Of a stretch of DNA of 64,000 nt, positions 25,666-34,821 are shown in pieces. The DNA is taken from positions 1-64,000 of the forward strand of contig NZ_JAUSKL010000030.1 in NCBI RefSeq assembly GCF_030646925.1. Direction: 5' to 3'. The notes below the pieces were generated by a model that saw nothing but the letters and a program-made list of their open reading frames with translations, searched no databases and was not told the origin of the DNA. Position 1 is the first letter of the stretch. Each line of letters opens with the position of its first letter. The position numbers and the translations under genes were made by a program. The DNA comes from Candidatus Binatus sp. Its GTDB lineage: Bacteria; Desulfobacterota; Binatia; Binatales; Binataceae.

Positions 25666-27597
25666 ATGGCAATAGTGACAGTCGAGTTTCCAGCCCTTGC
25701 ACTGATTTTGCTCTTCCCCGCGCTCGGCGTCGTATTCAATATGTTCGCCGGCCCGCGGATGGGCCGCACTGCAGTCAACCTGGTCGGCCCCGGCGTGATG
25801 TTTGCCGCGTTCGGCGTCGCGACGTGGGCGTTTTTGACGCTCTACTCGATGCCCGCGGGCGGCGCGCTTTCAGCTCATCTCTGGCGATGGATCGAGGCGG
25901 GCAAGTTCCACACCGATTTCGCGCTTCGGCTCGACGCGCTCTCCGGCGTGATGGTGATGATCGTCACCGGCGTCGGCGCGCTGATTCATCTTTATTCCGT
26001 CGGCTACATGGCGCACGACGAAGACGTTGCGCGCTTCTTCACTTACATGAACCTGTTCGCGCTCTCGATGCTCATCCTCGTGCTCGCGAACAACTTGCTG
26101 CTGATGTTCGTCGGATGGGAAGGCGTCGGCCTCTGCTCGTACCTGCTGATCGCGTTCTGGTACACCAATCCGCAATACGCGTATAACGGGCGCAAGGCGT
26201 TCGTCGTCAATCGAATCGGCGATGCGGGCTTTTTGCTCGCGATCTTCACGATCGTCGCTACGCTCGGCGCGCAAGGAGTCTGGACGCTCGATTTCACCGC
26301 GTTGCGCGACAACGCCCCGATGCTCGGCGGCGCCGCCGCGACAGCGATCGGCATCCTGCTGTTCATCGGCGCGACCGGCAAATCCGCGCAGATTCCGCTC
26401 TACGTATGGCTGCCCGACGCGATGGTCGGTCCCACGCCGGTCAGCGCGCTGATCCACGCCGCCACGATGGTCACCGCCGGCGTGTACATGATCGCTCGCC
26501 TCAATTTCCTGTTCGTGCTGGCGCCCAATGCGCTCGACCTCGTCGCCGCGATCGGCGCCTTGACCGCGCTCTTCGCCGCGACCATCGCGATCGTGCAGCC
26601 CGACATCAAGAAAGTGCTCGCCTACTCGACCATCAGCCAACTCGGCTACATGTTCCTCGGCGTTGGCTCGGGCGCGTTCGCATCGGGCATCTTTCACCTC
26701 ATGACGCACGCATTCTTCAAAGGACTGCTGTTTCTGTGCGCCGGCTCCGTGATTCACGCGCTCGGTGGCGAGCAGGACATGACCAAGATGGGCGCGCTGC
26801 GGTCGCGCCTGCCGATCACGTTCGGGACGATGTTCATCGCTACGCTCGCGATCACCGCGGTGCCACCCTTCTCCGGTTATTTCTCCAAGGACCTGATTCT
26901 CGAGGCCGCCTACACCTCGGGACATTTCTGGCTCTGGATTCTCGGCGTCATCACCGCCGGGCTGACCTCCTTCTATATGTTCCGCCTCATCTTCATGACG
27001 TTCTTCGGCGAATCGCGCGTCGATCCCGACAAAGATCATCACATCCACGAATCGCCTTCCTCGATGACGATTCCGCTGATCGTGCTCGCGATCCTCGCGA
27101 CCGTCGGCGGATGGGTCGGGCTGCCCGATGGACTCTTGTGGGGCAACGCCTTCGCGCGATTCTTGGGGCCGGTCGTCGGCACTTTCAGACCCGCGTTGGA
27201 GGCGAGCGCCGCTTCATTGTCGATGGTCGCGAGCATCGCGTCCGCCGTCGGAATCCTGCTGGCTTATGTGTTCTACCTGCGCCTGCCGGGAATTCCGATG
27301 CTGCTGGCGTGGCGTCTGAAGGATGTCTTCAACTTGCTGCTCAACAAGTACTACATCGACGAACTGTACAATTTCGTCGTGACGCGTCCGCTGTTTTGGG
27401 GATCCCAGAATGTCCTCAATCGCGGCATCGATACCTACGCGATCGATGGCGCCGCCAACGGCGCGGGACTCTCGGTCGCGACCTCCGGGCAAATCGCGCG
27501 CCGCGCCGAAACCGGCAACGTGCAGCATTATGCCTTCGTCTATCTGCTCGGCGCGCTCGGCGTCGTCGGCTATTACCTCTACCTGGTGGCGCGCTGA
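25666..27597 (+). CDS. nuoL: NADH-quinone oxidoreductase subunit L
   Basis: 643 aa antiporter-like subunit at the distal end of the membrane arm. The essential Glu is E152 in GWEGVGLCSYLLI; the HAATMVTAGVYM helix and the C-terminal lateral amphipathic helix with trailing anchor are present. 18 nt after nuoK, and its stop is fused to the nuoM start by one base. Confidence 0.96.
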   Translation: MAIVTVEFPALALILLFPALGVVFNMFAGPRMGRTAVNLVGPGVMFAAFGVATWAFLTLYSMPAGGALSAHLWRWIEAGKFHTDFALRLDALSGVMVMIVTGVGALIHLYSVGYMAHDEDVARFFTYMNLFALSMLILVLANNLLLMFVGWEGVGLCSYLLIAFWYTNPQYAYNGRKAFVVNRIGDAGFLLAIFTIVATLGAQGVWTLDFTALRDNAPMLGGAAATAIGILLFIGATGKSAQIPLYVWLPDAMVGPTPVSALIHAATMVTAGVYMIARLNFLFVLAPNALDLVAAIGALTALFAATIAIVQPDIKKVLAYSTISQLGYMFLGVGSGAFASGIFHLMTHAFFKGLLFLCAGSVIHALGGEQDMTKMGALRSRLPITFGTMFIATLAITAVPPFSGYFSKDLILEAAYTSGHFWLWILGVITAGLTSFYMFRLIFMTFFGESRVDPDKDHHIHESPSSMTIPLIVLAILATVGGWVGLPDGLLWGNAFARFLGPVVGTFRPALEASAASLSMVASIASAVGILLAYVFYLRLPGIPMLLAWRLKDVFNLLLNKYYIDELYNFVVTRPLFWGSQNVLNRGIDTYAIDGAANGAGLSVATSGQIARRAETGNVQHYAFVYLLGALGVVGYYLYLVAR

Positions 27598-29180
27598 TGG
27601 GCCCGGGATTGCTCACCGCTCTCATTTTTCTGCCGCTGCTCGGCGCGCTGTTCGTCCTGATGCAGAGCGACGAACGCACGATCTGGAATTCCGCGTTTGT
27701 CTTCTCGCTGATCCCGCTCGCGCTCAGCATTTATTTGTTCATCGTGTTCGACGGTCGCCGCGCCGATTACCAGTTCGTCGAGGAGTATCCGTGGATACCC
27801 GCGTTCGGCATCTCGTATCACCTCGGCGTTGACGGCATCAGCCTGTTCCTCGTCCTGCTGACGACCATCCTCATCTCGCTCTCGATTCTTTATTCCGGCG
27901 GCGGCGACATCGAGGAACGCGCGCGCGAGTTCTGCTTCTTCGTGCTCGTGCTTGAAACTGGCTTGCTCGGCGCTCTGCTCGCGGTCGATCTCTTCCTTTT
28001 CTACATTTTCTGGGAAGTGATGCTGATTCCGATGTACTTCATGATCGGCATCTGGGGCCACGGCGAGCGGATTTACGCCGCGATCAAGTTCGTGCTGTTC
28101 ACGATGGTTGGCTCGCTGCTGATGCTCGTCGCGATTCTGTATCTCGTCTTCGCCGCCCGCGAGCATATCGGCCGCCTCACCTTCGATTTGCCGCAGCTCT
28201 ACCAGGTACCGCTCACGATGACCGAAGCGCGCTGGCTGTTCGCGGCTTTCGCGCTCGCCTTCGCGATCAAAGTCCCGATGTGGCCGGTGCATACGTGGCT
28301 GCCCGACGCGCATACCAACGCGCCCACCGCCGGCTCCGTGATCCTCGCGGGCGTGATGCTCAAGATGGGCACCTACGGATTTCTCCGCTTCGCGATTCCG
28401 CTGTTCCCCGACGTTGCGATCGAAGCGATTCCGCTTTTCATGGCGCTCGCGGTAATCGGAATCATCTACGGCGCGCTGGTCGCGATGATGCAGCCCGACC
28501 TGAAACGGCTCATCGCATATTCGTCGGTGAGCCACTTGGGTTTCGTGATGCTCGGAATCTTCGCGCTCAATCCGCAAGGCATCGAAGGTGCGATCTATCA
28601 AATGCTGAATCACGGCATTTCGACCGGCGGCTTGTTCCTGCTGGTCGGGATGCTCTATATGCGGCGTCACACGCGCGAAATTTCCGAGTTCGGCGGATTG
28701 TGGCATCGCGTGCCCGTGTACGCCGCGATTTTCATGCTCGTGATGCTCTCGTCGATCGGACTGCCCGGCCTCAACGGCTTCGTCGGCGAATTTCTGATCA
28801 TGCTCGGCGGCTTTTTGCGGATTCGCCTCGCGACCGTGTTCGCCGTCGTCGGCGTAATCCTCGGCGCGCTCTACATGCTGTGGACCTACGAGCGCGTGAT
28901 GTTCGGGCCGATCACCAAAGCCATCAATGAAAAAATCGCCGACCTCACGACCCGCGAAATCGCCGTGATGGTCCCCATAATCGCACTCATGTTTTTCATG
29001 GGCCTTTATCCGCGCCCGCTGATCAGCCGGATGGAGCCGTCGGTAAATCTGATGCTCGCGCGCGTCCATGTCGCGCAGGCCCGCATCGATCGGCGTACCG
29101 ATACGCCTCGGCTCGCGAGCGTCGCACCGCTTTCTCCCCTGAATGATCGCGTAGCCCGAGTAACGGCGGCCGCACGATGA
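27597..29180 (+). CDS. nuoM: NADH-quinone oxidoreductase subunit M
   Basis: 527 aa antiporter-like subunit. The key Glu is E140 in FYIFWEVMLIPMYFMIGIWG, and the lysine-bearing helices AFAIKVPMWPVHTWLPDAH are intact. A hydrophilic C-terminal extension of about 30 residues (RIDRRTDTPRLASVAP..) follows the last helix. Start ATG overlaps the nuoL TGA; its own end overlaps nuoN by 4 nt. Confidence 0.96.
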   Translation: MGPGLLTALIFLPLLGALFVLMQSDERTIWNSAFVFSLIPLALSIYLFIVFDGRRADYQFVEEYPWIPAFGISYHLGVDGISLFLVLLTTILISLSILYSGGGDIEERAREFCFFVLVLETGLLGALLAVDLFLFYIFWEVMLIPMYFMIGIWGHGERIYAAIKFVLFTMVGSLLMLVAILYLVFAAREHIGRLTFDLPQLYQVPLTMTEARWLFAAFALAFAIKVPMWPVHTWLPDAHTNAPTAGSVILAGVMLKMGTYGFLRFAIPLFPDVAIEAIPLFMALAVIGIIYGALVAMMQPDLKRLIAYSSVSHLGFVMLGIFALNPQGIEGAIYQMLNHGISTGGLFLLVGMLYMRRHTREISEFGGLWHRVPVYAAIFMLVMLSSIGLPGLNGFVGEFLIMLGGFLRIRLATVFAVVGVILGALYMLWTYERVMFGPITKAINEKIADLTTREIAVMVPIIALMFFMGLYPRPLISRMEPSVNLMLARVHVAQARIDRRTDTPRLASVAPLSPLNDRVARVTAAAR

Positions 29181-30673
29181 CGCCATTTAACGTCTCCGCC
29201 ATCAACATTGTCTGGCTGCCGATCATCCCGATGATCGTCGTCGCCGTCGCCGCGATGGTCGTCCTGCTCGTCGGCATTCGCATGAATGAAGACGACAGCG
29301 AGGGCCTCGGCTGGCTGACGCTCGCGGCGCTTTTCGCCGCGACCGTTCTGACGTTCGGAATCGTCGGGCAAAGCGGCGTCGCATTTGCCGGCGCGATCTC
29401 GATCGACAGCTTCGCCGCGTACTTTGAACTCGCGATTCTAATCGCCGCGATGTTCACAGTCCTGATGTCGCTGGACTACGCCGGCGAGCATCATCTTCCC
29501 GGCGCCGAGTATTATTCGCTGCTGCTCTTCTCCGTCCTCGGCATGATGCTGATGGCGACCGCCGGCGATTTGATCATCATTTTTCTCGGCCTCGAAACGA
29601 TGTCGCTCTCGGTGTACGTGCTCGCGGGCATCGCGCGGCGCGATCCCAGGTCGAACGAAGCCGCAATCAAATATTTTCTGCTCGGCGCGTTCTCGACCGG
29701 CTTCTTGCTCTATGGAATCGCGCTGGTATATGGCGCGACCGGCACGATCAAGCTCGGTCCCATCCACAATGCGCTCGCGTCGGGCGCGATGGCCTCCAAC
29801 TCGATGCTGCTGCTCGGCATCGGCATGATGCTGATCGGATTCGGCTTCAAGGTCGCGGCGGTGCCGTTCCACATGTGGACCCCCGACGTTTACGAAGGCG
29901 CGCCGACGCCAGTGACGGCCTTCATGGCGGTGGGCGTGAAGCTCGCGGCGTTCGCCGCTTTCATCCGCGTCTTCCTGGTCGATCTGACGCCGCTGACTGC
30001 GCAGTGGTCGTCAGTGCTGTGGGTGATTACCGCGCTCACGATGACCGCCGGCAACCTGATCGCAATCTCGCAAACCAACATCAAGCGGATGCTCGCGTAC
30101 TCCGCGATCGCCCACGCAGGCTACCTGCTGCTCGGCATGACCGCCGGCGCGAGCGCTGGCGGCGCGATTCTCTACTACCTGGTCGCGTACGCGTTCACCA
30201 ATCTGGGCGCCTTCGCCGTCGTGATCGCGCTCGAACGAACCGGCGCCGTCGGCAATCGAATCGCCGACTATCGCGGCCTCGCGACGGCGCATCCGATGCT
30301 CGCCGCCGCGATGGCGGTGTTCCTGCTCTCGCTCACCGGCGTCCCGCCGATGGCCGGCTTCGTCGGCAAGTTCTATCTATTTTACGCCGCGCTGCATCAA
30401 GGATACGTCGGCCTGGTCGTGATCGCGGTGCTGAACAGCGTCATCTCGGCCTACTACTATTTTTCGGTGCTGGTCGCGATGTACATGCAGGAGGGCGGCG
30501 TCGAGGTATCGCGGATGAGCGCGCGCCCCGCGCTGGTCGCGGCAATCGGGCTCGCCGCAATCGCGACCGTGCTGATCGGTGTCTATCCGCAGCCGTATAT
30601 CGCGATCGCGTCGAACGCGTTTCATTCCGCCAGCGGCGCCGAAGGAATCCACTCCGCCTCGCTGGAACCCTGA
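29177..30673 (+). CDS. nuoN: NADH-quinone oxidoreductase subunit N
   Basis: 498 aa, third antiporter-like subunit. E140 in FLGLETMSLSVYVLAG and the VAAVPFHMWTPDVYEGAP helix carry the conserved proton-path residues. Last gene of the operon. nuoA-D, F, G and I are not in the window, so the peripheral arm and the rest of the membrane arm must be encoded elsewhere. Confidence 0.96.
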   Translation: MTPFNVSAINIVWLPIIPMIVVAVAAMVVLLVGIRMNEDDSEGLGWLTLAALFAATVLTFGIVGQSGVAFAGAISIDSFAAYFELAILIAAMFTVLMSLDYAGEHHLPGAEYYSLLLFSVLGMMLMATAGDLIIIFLGLETMSLSVYVLAGIARRDPRSNEAAIKYFLLGAFSTGFLLYGIALVYGATGTIKLGPIHNALASGAMASNSMLLLGIGMMLIGFGFKVAAVPFHMWTPDVYEGAPTPVTAFMAVGVKLAAFAAFIRVFLVDLTPLTAQWSSVLWVITALTMTAGNLIAISQTNIKRMLAYSAIAHAGYLLLGMTAGASAGGAILYYLVAYAFTNLGAFAVVIALERTGAVGNRIADYRGLATAHPMLAAAMAVFLLSLTGVPPMAGFVGKFYLFYAALHQGYVGLVVIAVLNSVISAYYYFSVLVAMYMQEGGVEVSRMSARPALVAAIGLAAIATVLIGVYPQPYIAIASNAFHSASGAEGIHSASLEP

Positions 30674-30965
30674 TTCTCAGTTCACGCGCTCGCATTCCGA
30701 CTCACCCAGTTCTTTCTTTTCATCAGCCTGAGTGGGCTGCCTGCGGCCGTTTCACTGTGGGAACAGGCTTTAGCCTGTGGAGTTTCTTGGAAGTCTGTGA
30801 ATTTTTCGTCTATGCGTGCTCTCTCGATTTTTGTCATCCCGAGGCGAAGGCTGCGTCCTATACCTCGGGTTCCATCCTCGCCGTCACAGCACAAACGCGC
30901 GCATCCTCACTCACGTCATTCCGAGCGAAGTCTTCGCCGCGAGGAATCCCGGATCTTTCTCTGCG
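30674..30965. repeat. Intergenic repeat cluster (families A and E)
   Basis: Between convergent nuoN and the RidA gene. Contains family E ACAGGCTTTAGCCTGT (30763-30778), an A half-element beginning GTCATCCCGAGGCGAAGGC (near 30833), and a compact A hairpin at about 30918-30955 (GTCATTCCGAGCGAAG ... CGAGGAATCCCGG). No reading frame is credible. Confidence 0.75.
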
Positions 30966-31511
30966 CTATTTTTTTCGGATGGATTTTTTCGGCGCAGGCT
31001 TTTTCTTCGCCGATTTTTTCGCGGCTGCGATGCCTTTCGATTTAGCCGCCGGCGCAGCCTTCTTGCTCTCGACCGGTACGCTACTCGACGGTGCCTGATC
31101 GGATCGCTCCTTCTCCGCGGCGCCCGCGTATGCATCCGCTTCGATCTCGATCAGCATGTCTGGATTGACCAGCCGCCGCACTTCGACCATCGTGCTCGCC
31201 GGCGGAAAGTCCCCGAAGAATTCCTTGTGCGCGCGCGCCGCTTCCGCGAACCGGCCGATATCCGTGACGAACATCCGCGTGCGGATCACGTTCTCCAGCA
31301 AGAGCCCCGCGCGTTCCAGCGCCGCGCGGATATTGCCGATCGCCTGGCGCGCCTGCACGTACATCTGGCCCGCGCCGACGATAAGTCCGCGCTCGTCGGT
31401 GGCCGTGGTGCCCGACACCGCGACGATATCGCCCGCTCTCACCAGTCGCGAATAGCCCGCGATCGGCTCCCACGGCGCATTGCTCGAGATCCGCGTGATC
31501 GCGCTCATCAT
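30966..31511 (-). CDS. RidA-family protein with Lys/Ala-rich C-terminal tail
   Basis: 181 aa. Residues 1-140 are a RidA/YjgF/UK114 domain (Rid proteins deaminate reactive enamines from PLP enzymes); the conserved Arg appears in ENVIRTRMFVTDI and the last strand includes IEIEADAYAG. Residues 147-181 form a histone-H1-like tail rich in Lys, Ala and Pro (KKAAPAAKSKG, KKSAKKKPAPKK). The tail is not part of standard RidA and could bind nucleic acid, polyphosphate or membranes. AGGGGG precedes the two adjacent start ATGs. Confidence 0.85.
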   Translation of the reverse strand: MMSAITRISSNAPWEPIAGYSRLVRAGDIVAVSGTTATDERGLIVGAGQMYVQARQAIGNIRAALERAGLLLENVIRTRMFVTDIGRFAEAARAHKEFFGDFPPASTMVEVRRLVNPDMLIEIEADAYAGAAEKERSDQAPSSSVPVESKKAAPAAKSKGIAAAKKSAKKKPAPKKSIRKK

Positions 31512-31543
31512 CGCCCCCTTGCTGAGCCCGGCAGATCGCCGCG

Positions 31544-31786
31544 CTAGTGATCGCTCGCCGGAAACGCCTCTTCCAGTTCGCGCGCGACCGATCGCATCGG
31601 CGGTCCCACCGACCCGCTGGTTGGCATCAGCCAGTTGAGAATTCTTGAAATCCGGTTGGCGACAACGGGAGGCCGCTCGGTGCGTCTCACCATGTCGAGT
31701 TCGTGTTCAATGATTCGATAATCGTGACGCGAGGCCGGTCCGCCGCCAGCCAACAATGCCCGCCGCACTTCCACCGCACCCTCCAC
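31544..31786 (-). CDS. Hypothetical protein, uncertain
   Basis: 80 aa frame upstream of the RidA gene. Codon third positions look coding and the central helix HDYRIIEHELDMVRRTERPP is plausible, but no family is recognised and the ribosome site is weak. It may be co-transcribed with the RidA gene, 32 nt downstream. It could be chance. Confidence 0.35.
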   Translation of the reverse strand: MEGAVEVRRALLAGGGPASRHDYRIIEHELDMVRRTERPPVVANRISRILNWLMPTSGSVGPPMRSVARELEEAFPASDH

Positions 31787-32001
31787 TTCGCACGTTCATC
31801 AGGCAGAGAAACTTTGACGATCGGATCATACAGATGATTGCGAAATAGTCAAAATATTTTCTGGAGGTAGTCGAACTCGCGCGTCATGTCGTATACTATC
31901 CGTGCGAACGCAAGCTTGAAGTTGTTCAGCGCCTATCGTATTCTTGGCGCGTTTCGAGTTCTTGCGCGCCACGTGTGCACCGATCAATCAAGGAGGAAGC
32001 G
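31787..32001. other. Upstream region of the small lipoprotein gene
   Basis: AT-richer stretch containing a TATACT box (31892-31897) about 105 nt before the lipoprotein start, without a good -35 element. A GGCGCG/CGCGCC hairpin can form in the leader (about 31946-31970). A promoter is likely here but cannot be fixed. Confidence 0.3.
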
Positions 32002-32166
32002 ATGCGCAAAGTCCTGCTTCTGGTACTAGTTTCGATGTTCTTCGCAGCCGCTGCTTGCAGCAAGTCTGAGGAGACCGCACCCGCAGCTCCGGACGCGGCA
32101 GCCTCGCCCGAGGCTCCTGCCGCGATGGCAAGTCCTGCTGAGGCTCCCAGTCCGGCCGCGCCGTAA
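32002..32166 (+). CDS. Small lipoprotein
   Basis: 54 aa. Preceded by AGGAGG at ideal spacing. A type II signal peptide (MRKVLLLVLVSMFFAAAAC) ends with a lipobox Cys at residue 19, followed by an Ala/Pro/Glu-rich low-complexity tail (PAAPDAAASPEAPAAM). It would be lipid-anchored in the inner or outer membrane, like entericidin-type or other short lipoproteins. Function unknown. Confidence 0.7.
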   Translation: MRKVLLLVLVSMFFAAAACSKSEETAPAAPDAAASPEAPAAMASPAEAPSPAAP

Positions 32167-32502
32167 TCTACATTCTCGAAGCGAGTTCCCGCGCGCCGTC
32201 CAGAGCCGTCGGCGTGCGGGACACTCGCTGCGGCACTCGCGGACTGTGATCGCAGAGCGCTCGGCTCGCCTTCGATCAGGCGTCGAGGCAGCCTGATCGC
32301 CGGATCTCCAATCCACGCCGCTCAGCGCTGAATCGGCACGCCGATCTCCGATCGCCCTGCTAGCGATCGATCCTGAGTCGTTCAGTCTCTCACGCGGGCA
32401 ACCCCATGGCCCTCGACGCTGAACTCGTCGTGCAGCCTCGATAACTATTGATTCCGGCCTCCGATCAATCGCGCGCCTAATGCGCGCTCGCGCGCGCTCC
32501 GG
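32167..32502. other. Intergenic region, nothing recognised
   Basis: 336 bp between the lipoprotein and the permease. No convincing gene, tRNA, terminator or repeat family was found; base composition is like the surrounding chromosome. Confidence 0.5.
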
Positions 32503-33981
32503 ATGCTACCATCGGTCGCGATGACAACCGCCGCGCCGCGAACTACTCGATCGCCGCAGAAGCTCAAGCCGGGCCTCTCGCTGTTCGATTCGACCACGCT
32601 GGTGGCCGGCTCGATGATCGGCTCCGGCATCTTTATCGTCTCGGCCGATATCACGCGCCAGGTCGGCACTCCCGCGGCATTGCTGCTCGTATGGCTGGTG
32701 GCGGGCGTGATGACGATCGCGGGCGCACTGGCCTACGGCGAACTGGCCGCGATGATGCCCGAGGCAGGCGGCCAATACGTCTATCTGCGCGAGGCGTACG
32801 GCGGGATGTGGGCGTTCATGTTCGGCTGGACGCTGCTGCTGGTGATCCAGACCGGCACGATCGCCGCGGTCGCAGTGGCGTTCGCAAGATTCGCCGGCGT
32901 GATCTGGCCTGCGCTCGGTTCGAACTTGTTCGTTGGCAGCGGCGGCGCCGGACTATCCGGCGAGCGAATCGGCGCGATCGCGGTGATCGCGCTACTCACT
33001 GCCGCGAATCTGCGCGGGCTCGATCTCGGCAAATGGCTGCAGAATTCGTTCACCAGCGCAAAGATTCTCTCGCTGCTGTTGATCGTGGTGCTGGGCTGCC
33101 TGATCGCGCCGAACGCCGCCGCGATCCGCGCCAATTTCGGCAGCGCCGCCGCGTTTACCGGTGTCGGCGGCGGCTTCTCGATCGCAACCGCGGGCGTCTT
33201 CGGCGCCGCGATGGTCGGTGCGCTGTTCTCCGCCGACGCGTGGGCCAGCGTCACCTTCGCCGCGGCCGAAATCAAAAACCCCAAGCGCGACTTGCCGCTC
33301 GCGCTCGCGATCGGCACCGGCGTCGTGATCGCACTCTACATCCTCACTAATGTGGCGTACCTGTGTGAACTGCCCGCCGCCGGAACCGCCGGCGCATCGA
33401 CGGTCTTTGCGCGCGGCATCGCGCACGCGACCAGCGATCGCGTGGCCGCCGCCGCGATGGAAATGGTATGGGGCGGCGCCGGCGCCAGACTGACTGCCGT
33501 ACTCGTGATGATCTCGGGCTTCGGATGCGCCAACGGACTCATCCTGACTGGCGCGCGCGTCATCTATGCGATGGCGCACGACGGCGTATTTTTTGCCGCT
33601 GCCGGCCGCCTGAATCGCAACAGCGTCCCCGCGATCGCGCTCATCCTGCAAGGCATCTGGGCGTGCGTGCTGACGCTCTCGGGCACTTACTCCGAACTGC
33701 TGGATTACGTGATCTTCGCGCAGTTGATGTTCTACGTCCTCACCGTGTCCGCGGTGTTCGTCTTGCGCCGCCGCCTCCCCGGCGCAGCGCGGCCGTATCG
33801 CGCGTGGGGTTATCCGATTGTCCCTGCGCTCTACGTGATTGCTGCTTCCGCGCTGATGATCGATCTGCTGATTCTTAAGCCGCGCTTCACCTGGCCAGGA
33901 CTGTTGATCGCGCTGAGCGGCGTGCCGATCTACTTCGCGACCGCGAAGCCGACTTCGGGCCGCAGGGCCGAATCGCAATAG
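32503..33981 (+). CDS. APC-superfamily amino acid permease
   Basis: 492 aa with about 12 membrane helices. The first helix has the broken-helix signature VAGSMIGSGIFIVSADI (substrate-binding G-S/M-I-G-S-G) of the APC fold, and AYGELAAMMPEAGGQYVYLREAYGG is the classic second block. It imports or exchanges an amino acid or polyamine. Start may instead be ATG 32521. The last 12 codons (AKPTSGRRAESQ) and the stop lie inside the first copy of a family B repeat, so the natural C-terminus was probably extended or replaced by repeat insertion. Confidence 0.88.
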   Translation: MLPSVAMTTAAPRTTRSPQKLKPGLSLFDSTTLVAGSMIGSGIFIVSADITRQVGTPAALLLVWLVAGVMTIAGALAYGELAAMMPEAGGQYVYLREAYGGMWAFMFGWTLLLVIQTGTIAAVAVAFARFAGVIWPALGSNLFVGSGGAGLSGERIGAIAVIALLTAANLRGLDLGKWLQNSFTSAKILSLLLIVVLGCLIAPNAAAIRANFGSAAAFTGVGGGFSIATAGVFGAAMVGALFSADAWASVTFAAAEIKNPKRDLPLALAIGTGVVIALYILTNVAYLCELPAAGTAGASTVFARGIAHATSDRVAAAAMEMVWGGAGARLTAVLVMISGFGCANGLILTGARVIYAMAHDGVFFAAAGRLNRNSVPAIALILQGIWACVLTLSGTYSELLDYVIFAQLMFYVLTVSAVFVLRRRLPGAARPYRAWGYPIVPALYVIAASALMIDLLILKPRFTWPGLLIALSGVPIYFATAKPTSGRRAESQ

Positions 33982-34065
33982 AACGCGAAGCCGACTTCGG
34001 GCCGCAGGGCCGAATCGCATTAGAACGCGAAGCCGACTTCGGGCCGCAGGGCCGAATCGCATTAG
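33943..34065. repeat. Family B repeat, three tandem copies
   Basis: Three copies with 42-bp period (starts 33943, 33985, 34027) of GCGAAGCCGACTTCGGGCCG followed by CAGGGCCGAATCGCAWTAG. This is the reverse complement of the 5576 copies. The first copy is inside the permease coding region. Copies are almost identical, implying recent tandem duplication. Confidence 0.93.
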
Positions 34066-34099
34066 ATGAAGATGCCGCGCATAGCTCGCGCCGCGCGCT

Positions 34100-34768
34100 T
34101 CAACTCCGCGGCGTCGGGATGGCCGCCGCCGGCGTCTGGTTCGCGCCCGGCGTCGATTGCTGCGGGCATGCGGACATCGTGAGCGCTCCGCTTTGAAACT
34201 CGCGCGCCAGTGTCGTCAAAATGAAAATGCTGCGCTCGAAGTTTCGATTGCCCGGCAGCTTGAACAAATCCTCGGAGTGGCGCGCTACGTCGGCCGCCTC
34301 ATTGTCGTCCTTCGGGATTCCGTAAATTTTCACCGTCTGACAAATCGAGACGAGTCCGTCCGCGCGATCCGCGTCCGTGAGCGGGCTCTCCGACGGTTGA
34401 GGACTCGCCGAAATCATTGTCTTGATCGACGACTTTGCCCCGCCGAGGAACATCCGCAACAAAAAAAGAATCATCAACAGCGCGAGCAGGATCGCGGTCG
34501 CACGCCCGGCCTTTTGTCCGGCGGACATCTCGCTCCACGGAATCCATTCGATTCCGCCGCTCGATTTCGCCGCGCGCCCGGCCTGAATCGGCGTCGCCCG
34601 CTTGATCGGCTTCGCCGCGGCCGGCGGCGTGAATACGACCTTATGAACTTGCGGCGGCGTCTCCTGCTGAGCCGCCCCTTTCGAGTCGGCTGAAATCGGA
34701 GTCGCGCAATAACTACAAACAGTCGTGCCGGCGGGATTCTCTTTGCCGCATTGCCTGCAAGCAGGCAT
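34100..34768 (-). CDS. Zinc-ribbon membrane protein of unknown function
   Basis: 222 aa. N-terminal zinc ribbon with C4, C7, C18 and C21, a Pro/Lys-rich linker, one membrane helix (ATAILLALLMILFLLRMFLG, about residues 90-109) and a C-terminal soluble domain with NFERSIFILTTLAREFQ. The C-terminal part lies outside if the ribbon is cytoplasmic. No family recognised. Confidence 0.65.
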   Translation of the reverse strand: MPACRQCGKENPAGTTVCSYCATPISADSKGAAQQETPPQVHKVVFTPPAAAKPIKRATPIQAGRAAKSSGGIEWIPWSEMSAGQKAGRATAILLALLMILFLLRMFLGGAKSSIKTMISASPQPSESPLTDADRADGLVSICQTVKIYGIPKDDNEAADVARHSEDLFKLPGNRNFERSIFILTTLAREFQSGALTMSACPQQSTPGANQTPAAAIPTPRS

Positions 34769-34821
34769 CAGGTCACCCTCGTCCCTTCCACGACTTCAAA
34801 AACCACCCGCATCGAGCGCCG

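Noticed and set aside
25870-29186. Long minus-strand frames (392 and 535 aa) opposite nuoL and nuoM
   Set aside because: They are rich in Glu/Asp/His/Arg, the known antisense image of hydrophobic high-GC membrane genes, and have no recognisable domain.
33943-34065. Three direct repeats that could look like a CRISPR array
   Set aside because: The units are joined by 3-4 nt, with no variable spacers, and the same family occurs in other intergenic sites; no cas genes are present.
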